A program made the position numbers and the translations under genes. 64,000 nt of DNA, taken from Sanguinoderma infundibulare (Eukaryota; Basidiomycota; Agaricomycetes; Polyporales; Polyporaceae). Positions 8,976 through 20,374 of the stretch are shown one piece after another (the first letter of the stretch is position 1; each line of letters starts with the position of its first letter). The notes under the pieces are model-generated. The model was not told the origin of the DNA and did not search any database. It worked only from the letters and a program-made list of their open reading frames with translations. The stretch spans positions 248,001 to 312,000 of the forward strand of contig JAVLRN010000008.1 in NCBI GenBank assembly GCA_032821775.1, given 5' to 3'.

Positions 8976-11900
8976 TCACATCGCCGCCGAGCTCCCTAGT
9001 GACACCATCTCACCCTCGTGGATGGTGGGCATTGGGCTCTCGTAGCCGGTCGGCGCAGTGGTGCCGTAGCGGGTCTTCTTGGGGTTCGCCTTGCGTAGGT
9101 CGGGAGGTCGGTAGCCCTTAAGCTGGTCGCCCGCGTAGTCGTCGTCGGACCACTCAGGCATTTCGAACCGAGTGAAGAAAATGTCGATGACCGCCTCGTG
9201 CTCCTTGAGCAAGGCCGCCTGCTCGCGCACCTCGTCTGAAGGTCCGGATGGTGCCGTGGACGATGAGGCAGACGCAGGCGCAGGCGCGGCGGATTTGCGC
9301 TTGAGGTTGCTGTTGAAGAGAGCAAGTTTCCTGCGATACACGTTGTTCGGCATCGAGCCCGCCAACTGCTTGTAGGCAGAGAGGTTGGGCTTCTTTTTGG
9401 TGCGATCGTGCTTCAACACTGCGTAATGAGCCTTGAAGAGCTGAAGCAAGTCCTGGATAAGGAGGTTGAGAGGGGATAGGACCTCGAGATTGGGATTGGG
9501 GTCCTGATCTGATGACCGACGTCCCGTCAGAAAATAAACGTCCTCGTCGTCATAACGCAGGTAGCCGTTGGAAACGGTGTCCTTCTTCAGGTTACCACAC
9601 ACCGTCCTCCCCTCCTCCACGCGGGAGTCCTCGAAGTACTCGTCCACGAAAAGGAATATGTTGGAGAGCGTACTGCGGAGGAAACGAATGCCGAGGTATA
9701 CGAGGACGTGAAGGAAGGACTCGAGTTCGTCGGCGATCAAGACTGGTAAGTAGGGGTATCGCAAAGTGCGGACAGACATGTAGTACCAAGTACCCTGGAG
9801 CAGAGCATCAGCGATGATAGACACGGATAAAGTTTCGACTGCACGTACCGTGCGATGAGGCTGGCGGGCCTTCGATGCCTCTGTCTCCTGCGGAAGAACC
9901 TTTGCGAGCTCCCAGTCGCTCAGCAAACCTGTCCACAGAACCATCGTCTCGCCAGTATCAGGATCAGCGTCCGAACTGATTGTTGGGAAGATGAGGATGT
10001 TCCCCGCGCTGACATCGCGATGGAGAATCCGGAACTTCTGATATGCAAACTGGTGTGCTAGAAGGAAACATCGTTAGCTTGGACTGTGCACGAACCAAGA
10101 CGATGCGAGCTCACCTTGAAGGGTGTTAAGCACAATGCCGGTGAGCTGCGAGCCGCTTGTTATCGCTGACGACGGCAAGCAAACCTCGGCAACGACCATG
10201 CGGTAATGGGCGAGGTGGCGCAGGCCTGAACCATCCTTGAGATTGGGTGCAGCGGGCTCGGGCTCATCGCCGCGAGAATGCTTCCTAGACTTCCCGCCAG
10301 GGATCTTGAGGGGATCGTCCGCAGAGGTCGCGCTGGCCCGCACCTTCTCGTTCGACCCCGAAGCCCGCGGAGCACCGCTGCTGCCCACAGTCGGAGATCC
10401 GGTACGGGTCTTAGAGCGCACAGGTAATTTAGCCATCGGACGCTCGCCCTTCTCCGATTCCTTAGCGGGTAGCGTGTCCGGCTTCTTCTTCCCGGTCACA
10501 GGCGAGTATTCAGACGCTTGTGTCTCCTGGCCGCCGACATCTCCGTGACAGACCAGATGGGGGACGAAGGGGGCATCCGCACCATTCAGGAGCCCGAGTG
10601 TCGTGCCTTCCTGGTCGACGCCGAGGTAGAAAGGCCGCCATGCGTCTTTGAGAAAGACGAGACGCTGCGTCCTCCACTCAAGAGCGACGAAGCCACGCGT
10701 GCCACGGCCAACCATACCATGAGGCGCAAATATCGGCTTGCAGACCAGGTAGTCGCGGTCATCAACCTTGAGAGCGTAGCAGTGCCAACCCTCCTCGAGC
10801 GAGTCGCGGAAGAGGTCGCGGACGTACTTGAAGACGGGGATAATCCCCGATGAGTCACCAGTCGAGTAGTCGGCAGTGTCAGCAGGCTTCCGCGCAGAGG
10901 GATCGACAGCCAAGACGTTCTCCTTAAAGAGCGATGACTCGCCGACGGGGGCGTCGGCAGTTGGGGTGCGGATGAAGCTGTCGGGGATCTCTTCGAGTTC
11001 CTTCCCGTCGGCGTGGTCTAGGTCGTCGGGATGAGCCTCCGCGACCTTCTTCATCCACCGCGAACCACACGAGGCCTTAGACAAACGGGTGGCGGTGACA
11101 TCGAACCCACGCTGCTCGCGAGTCGCCTTGGAGTACGCGTAAACGAATCGGAGAAGCTTCTTTGTGTCCTCGCCGGTCTCGACGTAGTTGACCGCCTCGG
11201 TGACGATGCAGCCGGACCTGTCCCAGCGGACGACCCGGAACTCGCCGCCGTTGACCGAGAGCATGAAGAGACCCGTACGATGCTGGTAGTAGAACACACG
11301 TTCGGAGTACGAGAGGAGCTGACCGCGAACCTTCGCCCGACTCTTGGCGTCCGCCTCCTGTTCCTTCTTCGCACGGTCGTCCCAGGCATCGTTCTTCGAC
11401 TCACCCCCTTTGAACTCGATCGAGAGGTCTTGGATAGAAAAGTTGGGCTCGCCTGCCTTGATGAGGCTCTTGTCGACCAGCGCGATCAACGATGCATCGA
11501 TCTTGTACTTTTTGGGGTCCTTCGTATCTGTGGACTGCTCCGACAGATTCACAACGTACCCTGGACAAAGCGTCTCGTTCTTATCGACCTCAACCTGTGG
11601 TTGATGTGGTTGTGGACCGTTAGGATTGTCGCGCGACAACGATGGGACACTTGAAAGACATACCCATGCAGAAGAGATGTGCTTCTCCTGTTTACCCGTG
11701 GCGTCCTTCAACGTGAGATGAATCCGTGTAACCTTCTCTTCGGGGAATACGGCGTTAAAGCCTGCCTCGTCGACGGAGGGGAGGAATTCCTTCATCATGT
11801 TCTCCAGGAGAAGGAGCACACTAGTTTGGAGAGCGTCATCCATCATGTGCTTGCGGTCCGTGTCTGCGTGTGGTGGGATGGGGAGATCGGGGTTGTTGCG

Positions 11901-11999
11901 GGACGTGTCGCGGGTCTGGTAATGCTGAGACTTGGCTGGCGAGGAGTGTTGAGCCTGAGCTTGTTGACTCTGGGGTTGTGGGAACTGGTGAACACCCAT
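8976..11999 (-). CDS. FunK1-family fungal protein kinase, apparently complete
   Basis: Three introns are inferred: 11,595-11,663, 10,058-10,114 and 9,795-9,848. All are GT-AG, 54-69 bp, and in phase. The start chosen encodes MGVHQFPQPQ; an in-frame ATG at 12,092 would add 31 residues. The N-terminal region contains FYYQHRTGLFMLSVNGGEFR and FVALEWRTQRLVFLKDAWRP, hallmarks of FunK1. The kinase core shows HRDVSAGNIL (catalytic loop) and LLSDWELAK in place of DFG, then GTWYYMSVRTL and a divergent C-lobe with a low-complexity Ala/Ser segment. FunK1 is an atypical kinase family expanded in mushrooms; substrates are unknown. No stops or frameshifts are seen, unlike its neighbours. Confidence 0.85.
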
Positions 12000-12539
12000 A
12001 GTAAGCGAGTGTAAGAGAAATCGAAGTAGTGGAAGAGTGGAAGAGAACTGACCTAAAGGGACGGCTAGCGCAGGTATTTGTACCCGTTCCACTTGCGGTT
12101 ACAGGTTTGGCCGTGGATGTGGGGACAGTTCTGTGCACATGCGGCACCGATAAGGCAAGACCGATGCAACACAAAGATAAAATGAGACAATTACATACCG
12201 AAGAAAGACTACAATGAGATTCTGGCCGTGGAGCAGACTGAGTGTCGTGGTGGTTGAAGCTTGAAGGTGGAAGGTGGGCGTCTGGCCAAGCGAGCGTTGT
12301 TGGAATTCCGTATTTGGGCATATAGATCATGCGGGCCGGCGTGGCCGATATCGCCAACGACAAATTACTGTCCTTCCTTTATCCTTTGACTCATAGCCCT
12401 TAGGGCCATAGAGACCGGTGGCACCTTCCAAAAAGCGTGGATTCAGCCATGGCAGTGATGGCCGTATCCATGGCCCTCCTGCCAAACGCAAAAGGTGACT
12501 CGTGCCGCTGCCGCCGTGCACATCGCCGGCCGCTAACCA

Positions 12540-14190
12540 CCAGACGACCTTCCCCGATGACCTCCGATGACGTTGACAATACTGATCGTGTATGGACTCG
12601 GTCAAAGGGCTTTCGTCGCCCTCAGGCACGGAGACACACCGAAAAATGCGCTCGACGACGCCCTGACGCGTGACGTGGAAGCGATGGCGGCCGTGAGGGA
12701 AACGGTACGGGGCCACTCCTACGCTGACAGCATCTTTCTCTACCAGCATCGCACCGTCGTGTTCTCTTTTCTCGTTGTTGGCAGTGCATTCCGCATCATG
12801 CGCTGGAGCCGCTCTGTGGTGTTCGTCAGTGAGAAGGTCGACTACGTCCGCCACGCCAACGCTTTGGTCACGGTCCTGCTCGCGTTCCACGCCCTGGACG
12901 ACGCGGCTCAAGGCTTCGACTTCACTCCGACCATGCTCTCTAAAGATTTCACCGACTACCAGCTCATTGACAGACCCGCAGACAGGAAAGTCCCCAGACA
13001 ATCTCCCAGTGGTCTCGCATGAGGAAGGCACCCGTCTTCGAGGTTCCCGTCGTCATCGTCTCCATTCCAGGCCACCCATCCCCAGCGGACCATGACGCAG
13101 CTCCAACCTTGGACGGCGCTGCAGTCCCGCTGCATCTCCCAAACGACGGATCCCCATCCGAGGACATAGCCTACATGGTCCCTGAAGACGGCTCCTTCGT
13201 CTCCGAGTATGTCCTCGAATATTTCCGCGACTCCCTAAAGGGCGACTAGTCGTGGTACCGGCTGAAGATCAGCGCGGACGAGTTCCTCGTTGGACAACCG
13301 CTTTACCCCACCCAGAGTGTCATCGGCCGGGGAATACGCGGCTTCGTGGCGTTCCACAAGCAATCGCAGAGGATTGTGTTCCTCAAGGACGCCTGGCGGT
13401 AGTTCTATCCGGGCGGTCTGTCCGAAGGTGAGATCCTGAACAAACTCAGCGACGACGGGGTCAGGAATATCCCGATCCCTGTATGTTACGAGCCCTTGGG
13501 TGACCAGGCAACTGGAGTCTCGGAATACGTCATGGAGGGCCGCCGGGGCCTGCAGGTGAACGAGCAACGGAGTGCGGAAGCTGGCTTGAGGAGCGCATCC
13601 GAAGATGAAAGCGAGCTGGAGGACTCGGAAGACGTGGAAGCGCGGCCGCACATCAGTCAATACGCGCACTACCGCCGGAGAAGTCGAATACCATCCACTG
13701 CCACATCAGCAGCGGGAACGTCCTTATCCTCCTCACCTTTGTAGAACCCAAGATCAGCAAGACTGGACACCGCACGTGGTGTGGCGCGGGATTCTTGCCG
13801 ACTGGGAGCTCTCAAACCGATCATTGTGACCGAGAAAGACTCGCCAGCTCTGCAAGAAAGAATCGTATGATTTAGATCTTTCCACCCGCCCGGAGAGCCG
13901 ATAACTGACCGCGATAACACAGGGCACATTCCAGTACATGTCGGTCGCGTCCCTCATGGACGCTCATCACGTCCCAACCATCGCGGACGAGATTGAGTCC
14001 TTCCTCAACGTCATTCCTTACAACGCCGTCCTTTTCTGTCCTCACAACCTTCAGTGGACCCGCGAGAGTTCATCCAGGAGTACTTCGTCAACCTCACAGC
14101 GGCACCATGCAATGCACCCCCTGGAAGTTGAACACGATCATCGACCTCGAACAGCTCCGATTCCTGTGTCGAACGCTCACCTTCGGACGC
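12540..14190 (+). pseudogene. Degenerate FunK1 kinase copy, divergent from the intact one
   Basis: Recognisable FunK1 blocks appear in order on the plus strand: SIFLYQHRTVVFSFLVVG, FRIMRWSRSVVFVSEKVDY, GRGIRGFVAFHKQSQRIVFL, the loop HCHISSGNVLI (HRD eroded to HCH), ILADWELS for DFG, and GTFQYMSVASLMDAHH. In-frame TAG codons at about 13,247 and 13,400, plus frame changes near 13,020 and 13,690-13,830, break it. It is much diverged from the copy at 8,976-11,999, so it is an old paralogue and not a recent tandem duplicate. The 12.1-12.5 kb interval between the two would be their shared upstream region. Confidence 0.75.
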
Positions 14191-14310
14191 GAGGGGCAAC
14201 GTAATCAGGGAAAAGTAATCACGCGCTCAACATCAGCAAAAAGGCGACAGTGATGGAAGGCCTGGCCACGAATCCACGTGATAGCCGGGCTGGGCCGTAA
14301 TATGGAGGGG

Positions 14311-14410
14311 TTATACATACTGCTGCCTCGCCAGGCGAACGGTACGTGTATGTGGCCCGGATAGGCCACATATACATACTGTTCGCCTGGCGAGGCAGAT
14401 GTACGTATAC
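14311..14410. repeat. About 100-bp near-perfect hairpin
   Basis: The left arm CTGCCTCGCCAGGCGAAC (14,323-14,340) and its extension to GTGGCC pair with the right arm ending CGAGGCAG at 14,398. A six-base CGGATA loop separates them. Only three arm positions differ over 35 bp, and weaker pairing continues outward (TATACATACTG against TGTACGTATA). Nothing in it codes. It may be a small foldback element or the footprint of a small-RNA hairpin. Confidence 0.8.
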
Positions 14411-14511
14411 TGGATCCAAATGACAGGTGTATCTGAAGGTAAGGAGGGGTCAGACATCAAGGTATAAACAGCGAGCAACCATTCTGACGCTTCTCTACAA
14501 TCATCTAGACC

Positions 14512-14957
14512 GTGGACATCTTACGGGGGCTCATGACCTCCTTTTGTTCAGGCTGCGCAAGCGATACGCTGAGCTTGACAGGCGTGCGGTCGTCCAGAAG
14601 CATGCCGGCCTTCCTCTGCTCCTCCAACTCGGACTGCAGTGCCTGCATCTCATCCATTTGCTGCGCAAGGAACGCCTCCGACTCACGTCAGAGGTTATCC
14701 GCTTCCCGCTCCTCGTACAACCGGGACTCCTCATCTGGCGCCTGCTTGGCCGCGAGCCGACACGCATGCAGGCTGCGCCATCGAACGTGATCGGCGTAGA
14801 ATGGCTCGGCACTTTCGTCGTCATCCCAAACATCGAGCCAGGCGCACATCTTGATCCAATCTCGCTCCTCAGCCTCGATGTTGGGCGAATTGCAGGAGGA
14901 TGTGCGGAAAGACTGCGGAGAGAGCGAGGTCATGGGGTCACGGTGGGCGGAAGGAGG
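14512..14957 (-). pseudogene. Fragment resembling the RBM25-type PWI splicing factor
   Basis: The minus strand begins with an intron-like CTCTCTCCGCAG. It then encodes EAEERDWIKMCAWLDVWDD, EPFYADHVRWRSLHACRLAA, SRLYEEREADNL, a TGA, RESEAFLAQQMDEMQAL and EEQRKAGMLLDDRTPVKLSV. This acidic/basic helical linker resembles the middle to C-terminal region of fungal RBM25-like factors, upstream of the PWI domain. The stop lies where CGA (Arg) would be expected. Only one exon is present, so it is a fragment; identification is by overall pattern and is moderate. Confidence 0.5.
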
Positions 14958-15317
14958 TGTTAAACGTGCATAGCCTAGCACAGCGTGCACGGCATAGCTG
15001 CATACACAGATATCGGCACAGCCCAATATCTCATCTATCAGCACAGGTGCTGTATAGCCGCCTACCACATGATCATTTCATGTGATGCACTGCCTACATA
15101 CCAGTGTACTGGTAGTGCGGTTTGGTACTGTATAGTTCTTACTAATACAGCTACCCATGTAGTATATATATGGCCCCCATTGGCCCTAATAGCAACAGCT
15201 CTTCCTGCTCTTCTCCTCACTCGTCTCTACAAGCCTCTCTCCCTCTCTAGCCAGGTAAGTATGTGTGACTACTGCATGTAGTTGTCCCCCATAGTGGCAT
15301 CCCCACTATGCTCAACA
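14958..15317 (+). mobile_element. Solo copia-type LTR with 5-bp target duplication
   Basis: It begins TGTTAAACGTGCATAG and ends ...CTATGCTCAACA. It is flanked by GGAGG on both sides (14,953-14,957 and 15,318-15,322). It is the same LTR family as the copia element at 44,447-63,404 but in the opposite orientation. No internal region remains, so this is the product of LTR-LTR recombination. Confidence 0.85.
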
Positions 15318-15359
15318 GGAGGCACATTCATGTCATAGTCATTGACTGGAGAGTGTCAG

Positions 15360-15575
15360 CTAATGGCAGACGAGACAGGCGTGACCAGAGGAAGATCTGG
15401 CTATGGACGTGCCGATGTTGGAGTTTGTCGAAGTGTTTGGGTCAGTGGTGGTGCCCACGTTTGGATTGGTGGTGGTTGTGGACGTGGGATCTGTAGGATT
15501 GTTAGGGTTTGTGGCCATGGGGTCAGTGTTGGAAGTTGTGTCCAAAGGAAGGTTGGTGTTGGAGGAGTCGGACAT
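15360..15575 (-). CDS. Small Thr/Asn/Ser-rich open frame, unrecognised
   Basis: About 71 codons starting MSDSSNTNLPLDTTSNTDP. They are rich in Thr, Asn and Pro with TTTTNPN-type repeats, ending near HACLVCH. There is no signal peptide or known domain. It could be a disordered N-terminal exon of a larger captured gene or simple-sequence noise. It lies between the solo LTR and the transposase 3' end. Confidence 0.25.
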   Translation of the reverse strand: MSDSSNTNLPLDTTSNTDPMATNPNNPTDPTSTTTTNPNVGTTTDPNTSTNSNIGTSIARSSSGHACLVCH

Positions 15576-15989
15576 GGGAATCGAAAGCTGTAAATGCAAA
15601 GCAAATAAAATTTAAATGCAGATAATACTGGGCCAACTGTTTGATGTCAGTGCAACATGGAGGGAAGACATTCACTGCCATTATGGCGGTGCAAAACCCT
15701 TGCATTCATACTCGTCTTGATATAATACACCCTCGCATTCATTGTCCATACCATCCTGGTCAGCATCACTCTCATCTGCCAAGTCTCCCTCTCGTGAATT
15801 CAAGTTGCTGTCCGAGTGGTCACCATCGAAATCACCTCAAACACCAGACTGCTCTGTGGAGCGATTTGCCTGTTCGACAGCTTCCTGACCATGCACAATG
15901 AGGTCAGGAACAAGCTTGAGGAGGTCAGCTTCGCTGGAAACATCTGATTCTGCAGCTGTCACACTAGTGACAGGTTCTAAAAATGCCAG

Positions 15990-16845
15990 GTCAACAAATG
16001 CAACAGAAGGAAAGGGGAGGTGTATCTGAATCTGATGCATCTGCATCATCGTCATTGATGTCTTCCCACTCAGAGTTGAAGCCGGCATCATCAATGGCAA
16101 AATCATGCCGATGTGTGCTCCCAAGGTGGCTGATTCCTCCCCTGAAAAAATGCGTAAACATGTCTCAATCTGTGAAGCTTCAAACTGAATGTCAGCTCAG
16201 CCAGGTAACATCATTAGAATAAATTGCTCACATGTTGATGTAGTAGTACCTAAAATCGAGGTTCCCATCTGACTTGCTATTATTACGTGTGAGGGACGGC
16301 CTGAGCAGCTCATCAGTTTGGCCGTAAGCAAATGCGGGGATGATGTGGCATGCTCGAACAACATCGGCTGGGTCCACGAAGCCAAATCCTTTACCCTCTT
16401 GCACATCTGGAATGAACTGGAGCTGATGGAGACACTTTGTCATGAAGCCCCCAGGGGCAGACCTGTCGAGATGGAACCAATGGATGAAGAGAACATCCAT
16501 TCACTCAAAATCCTGACCAGGGTCTGAGTCTGTGTACTTGATGTTGATGTGAAAGATCTTGATGACGCACACATAAAGGAAAGGGTGTCCATCATCTGTG
16601 TTGTCCGAGAGGAGCATGATGTCAGGGTGTGTGCAGGTATTGATGACGTCTTGCAAGCGCTGCAGGTCGTATGTTGTGTAGTTGATCTGGAGAACACAGT
16701 GGTGGTACATCTGGTTGCCCTGGAGTACAAGTCAAGTGCAGTCAGCAAATAAGGATTGGGGGTGGGTATTGAACACTGAGGCATCATCAAGTCATGTGAG
16801 AAGGTGTTGCTTGAGGCATGTATAGAAATCCTAGAAAGGAAAAAT
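15990..16845 (-). pseudogene. Plavaka-like transposase, C-terminal part
   Basis: After an intron acceptor (TTTCTAG at about 16,840) the minus strand reads DFYTCLKQHLLT, with two stops, then LQINYTTYDLQRLQDVINT, HPDIMLLSDN, a stop, MDVLFIHWFHLD, KGFGFVDPADVVRACHIIPAF, and, across a last intron (about 16,228-16,172), DMFTHFFRGGISHLGSTHR. These form the usual C-terminal domain of this transposon protein. The piece is separated from the central part by about 3.5 kb holding captured host exons. Confidence 0.6.
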
Positions 16846-17540
16846 GGTGTGAGCATCAGAAAAAACCACTCAAGCTAATTCAATGCCTTTAGTACAACTA
16901 TGATCTAATGGAGCTACTTTCAATCTAATGTGATCTAATTTGGCTATGCAAGTACTAATATTGTACTAACATGCAGAAACATCTGTATAATTGTAGTAAT
17001 ATGCACTATCACTTGGAAGGTTGTACTATTTAGTACTATTTTTGCACTACTTTAGACCTATTTTCATGTATTGAGACAATTGAAACATGCTGGTACAGTT
17101 GAATGCTTCAACATCACATTCAGCATTATTCACAGCACAAATGACAATGAGGAACAGCATCATCATTACACTACATACAGACAGTGACAAACATGCACTA
17201 CAATACACATAAACCACAGATATTGAGATAAGCAAGAATGCAGCCAGGACTTCTACACGCGATGCAAGGGGGGAGGAGGGAGAATGAGCGCAGTGTGGCA
17301 GAGGGTATGCAAACACCAGACCAAGCCCTAGAAAGCAACATCGAGACAGTTGAGCACCTATGGCTTGGACTTAAGGTGTTGGCTGTGGAACTGCTCATGC
17401 TCAACGATGACACACTCATTGAGGGACACATGCTCTGGGTGCCAGGAACACTGTACATGCTGTTGTTTTGGCTTTGTTCATTGACCACGCAAGCGAAGTT
17501 GCCCTGTGTGGGGTTAAAGTTGTAGTTGTTGACAGAAGGG
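16846..17540. repeat. AT-rich CTAAT-repeat segment at one side of a captured-gene block
   Basis: Positions 16,870-17,090 are AT-rich with many CTAAT, AGTACTA and TAGTACTATT motifs. A compositionally similar CTAAT-rich tract lies at 20,210-20,400 on the other side of the block. They may be degenerate ends of a separate element that carried the methyltransferase and MADS fragments. No clean inverted repeat could be aligned by eye. Confidence 0.35.
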
Positions 17541-18480
17541 AGATGGATTATGCTGCGCACACAAGGGATCCTGCCGGCACCCCGTGGTCCTCTGTGGGGT
17601 GGGAGTACATGTCAATAGGGACAGGGATAGTCTCAGTGCCTTCGGTGATGATGTACTGGGGCAGCGGGATGAGCATCCAGGTTGGCGAGCACCTCAGCAG
17701 TCTGACACGATGATGATTGCCCTTGCTCCACGCATAGACAAGAACTTGGCAATGACCAAACTCACCAGCCCCATCCCAGCTCCAAGCTCCAGCACCCACA
17801 CTTCCTGACTGCTACCAAGCACCTCATCAGACAGTCTGAACTTCCCTCGCTCTTATACCACCATCTCCACCATGAGGTATGCGCTACCCCATGTCTGTGC
17901 TCCGAGCATGGCCGAGTCGCCCGCAATGGAGATCGACGCGTCCGTTAAGCTGATGTCGATATCAGCTTCAAGAGAGGGCACGTGGGGCGCATACTGGTGA
18001 GTCAGAGTCCTGACTGCAGCGGTGCTGGCACATGCAGTGATAAGCTCCATAGCAGAGCAGATGAGGGCTTCAACCTTGTCCTCATCACCCGATGCTGATG
18101 CACGTCATCCTCGAGTGTGTTGGGAAGGAGGGAGGCTTGGGAGATGAGTCCAGTGGGCCAGCAGACGGTGTATGCCCACTCAAACTCATCCAAATGCAGG
18201 GATTCTAGTGCGGCCTTCTCTTCAACATTTTCAACTGGATGAGAGGTGCTATTGAGAGGCTTGCGGTCGACACGACGAGTTCTGCGGATGGGGGGGTTGT
18301 AGAGGGTATGGAGGGACTCAACCAGGCTCACTAGGACCTTGAAAGAATGTTCGTGGATCTCGCGGATTTGAGGCAGCATCGAGGATGGAGGAGCGACAAC
18401 AAAGAGGGTCATGCAAGGATGGAAAGCCTGATGATGTCGCCTGATGTCAGTTGGTGGAAGCAGAGACGCTCGATTCAGTG
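17540..18480 (-). pseudogene. METTL21/FAM86-like methyltransferase fragment
   Basis: The minus strand contains the SAM-binding motif I, VWVLELGAGMGLVSLVIAK (about 17,740-17,806), with a C-terminal acidic loop IIIVSDC. Upstream is LGAQTWGSAYLMVEM, matching the conserved W-x-SA-x2-L block before motif I in non-histone lysine methyltransferases. Further upstream, an N-terminal region contains EFEWAYTVCWPTGLISQASL and ends near 18,480. Frames break at about 18,060 and 17,855, and the C-terminal half of the Rossmann fold is not seen. It lies in an intron of the transposase gene on the same strand, consistent with a captured exon set. Confidence 0.55.
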
Positions 18481-18598
18481 GCACAGGTGATGTGCCACAG
18501 AATCAAGCATCTAAGACTTCAACCTCTCCTCTCACTCGCCATGTCACCTCTCTCCTTGTGCCCGATTCAGCCCATCGTGGACGAGGAGGAAGAGGACC

Positions 18599-19550
18599 TT
18601 GACGAGTCAGCAGCTGGACGAGTCAGGGCTTGTTGATGGCAAGTCAGAACATGGCGAAGCGGATGACACCTCCTTCGACGTTTCTACTCCTGCTCACCAC
18701 TCTACCTCGTGGAAACGCCACTCATCGGACCTTAAACTTGATATGGAGGACTCATTGTCGCACACCACCAGTACCGACAACTCAGAATGCTCCAGAACCC
18801 TGCCAAAAAGGATGCGAAGGGAGGGCTCATATGACCACTCTGCATCTTTGCACATGCCCCCCTCCTTAACATTGACAACATCGACTTCTGTCCCCCTGAC
18901 ATCAAGTTCACCATTTGGTCAATGGCAGTGGAAACGTTCAAGTGAAGAACTCAACCTTGATGATGAGCTACCTGTGTCGGGCAAGCGTATGAGGGTGGAG
19001 GAGCCACGGACACCATCTGTCAAGGGTGTCGAGCTGGAGCTGGGGAGTTCGAGCCACAGTAACATCTCTCATTTCCTCCCCCGCCTTCACCATCCCTGCT
19101 GCGCTGAATGCCTGGAACCCCAAGCTTAATGCTTCCCAGCTCCCCCCTTGTCCAACCAATGCTCTTGCCACAAACTCGACCAGGCCATCCCCAATGATGA
19201 CGGCTTCATCCACGACTGCAATGACGACAGCTTCATCCATGACCCTGATGCCTGCAAGAGCGGCCAGGCGATGATGACGACAAGGGCAAGCCAAAAGGGA
19301 CAACAAGGCTGGCCTCATAAAGATCGTCATTGCCCGTCCCATCCTCATCTCTCACTTTTGCTCCTCCCTTCCTCAGCGGCACTCAAGTCCTCCTCATCGT
19401 GTCTGAGACTGGTCTCATCTACACCTTCACCGCAAAGCGCCAGCCCCTCGTCACCCAACCAGAGGGCAAGAACCTCATCTGGGCCTGTCTCAATGCCCCC
19501 CATGGCCAGCTCCCCTCCTCCATGCCAGCGCGGCATACATGTTTGGTATG
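18599..19550 (+). pseudogene. MADS-box (SRF/MCM1 type) transcription-factor fragment
   Basis: The plus strand encodes TQVLLIVSETGLIYTFTAK followed by QPLVTQPEGKNLIWACLNAP (about 19,390-19,500). This is the second half of an SRF-type MADS domain and its immediate extension in fungal MCM1 homologues. The DNA-contacting first half (basic helix) is missing or scrambled. Upstream, acidic low-complexity frames (18,599-19,129, with KRMRREGSYD and GKRMRVEEP) could be the native N-terminal extension or another fragment. It runs opposite to the transposase gene that contains it. Confidence 0.55.
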
Positions 19551-20214
19551 TTCTCTCTTACCCACAACACTCTTGCAATGCTTACGATTATCAGGCATCA
19601 GCAGTCCTTGGTATGTGCATGCTCTTTCTCTTCAGTTGCTCTTCCTTTGATATCTAATTGTTCGCAGGTGTTGGCAGGATGATACAACCTGCAATGTTTG
19701 TGATGATCACCGCCAATGTCAAGATGAACACCAACAGCGCTCACACCTTCCTTGAGGTCAGTATTTCTCAGTTTGCACTTGTGTGTTACTGACAATTGTC
19801 TGTCATTCTGAAAGATAGTGAGAGTGCATGTCGGCACTGAGGTACACCTGCTCTTCACGTTCTCTGCAGGTTGTTGTTATGTAAGACTCATTCTGTCTTA
19901 CCGCCACTCTGATCTGAGTAGAATTGTTTTCTTATGGGGGGGTGTGGCGACTGTGGATGCACTGACTGGGATGAGCATTGTTACTGTGAACTTCCTGCTC
20001 CTGATTGGTATCATTGTCTATGTTGTTTTTGGCAGTCTGTGTGTAATGTTGATGTGCTACTATGTGCACACTATAATCCTGTTTGTACAGTAATGTATTA
20101 TCTGCATTCAATATCAGCTCTCTATACCTATTTCTATGTGGTGTGCACAAATTCTGGACAGCCCTGCAAAAGTCTGAGGTACTGGACCTGTAGTCCTGCA
20201 TTAGCAACCATTAG

Positions 20215-20270
20215 GAGGAATTAGGGATAAAATAGCACTAAAGTAGCACTACTATAGTGCTACTTTATTC
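20215..20270. repeat. Small perfect hairpin in CTAAT-rich sequence
   Basis: AAAGTAGCACTA (20,240-20,251) pairs perfectly with TAGTGCTACTTT (20,255-20,266) across a three-base loop. The surrounding sequence is rich in CTAAT and TAGCACTA motifs. It marks the right-hand edge of the captured-gene block at 16.9-20.4 kb. Confidence 0.6.
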
Positions 20271-20374
20271 CTAATACCTGCTATGAGATGGGGTAACCTG
20301 TCTAAACTAGAGCTAATGTCACTAATCCTCTAATTTAAAACTAATTCCTACTTTTTAGATGTATTTCTACCAAA

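Noticed and set aside
11031..11654. 207-residue plus-strand frame over the FunK1 gene
   Set aside because: Opposite strand of well-supported FunK1 exons; no independent motif.
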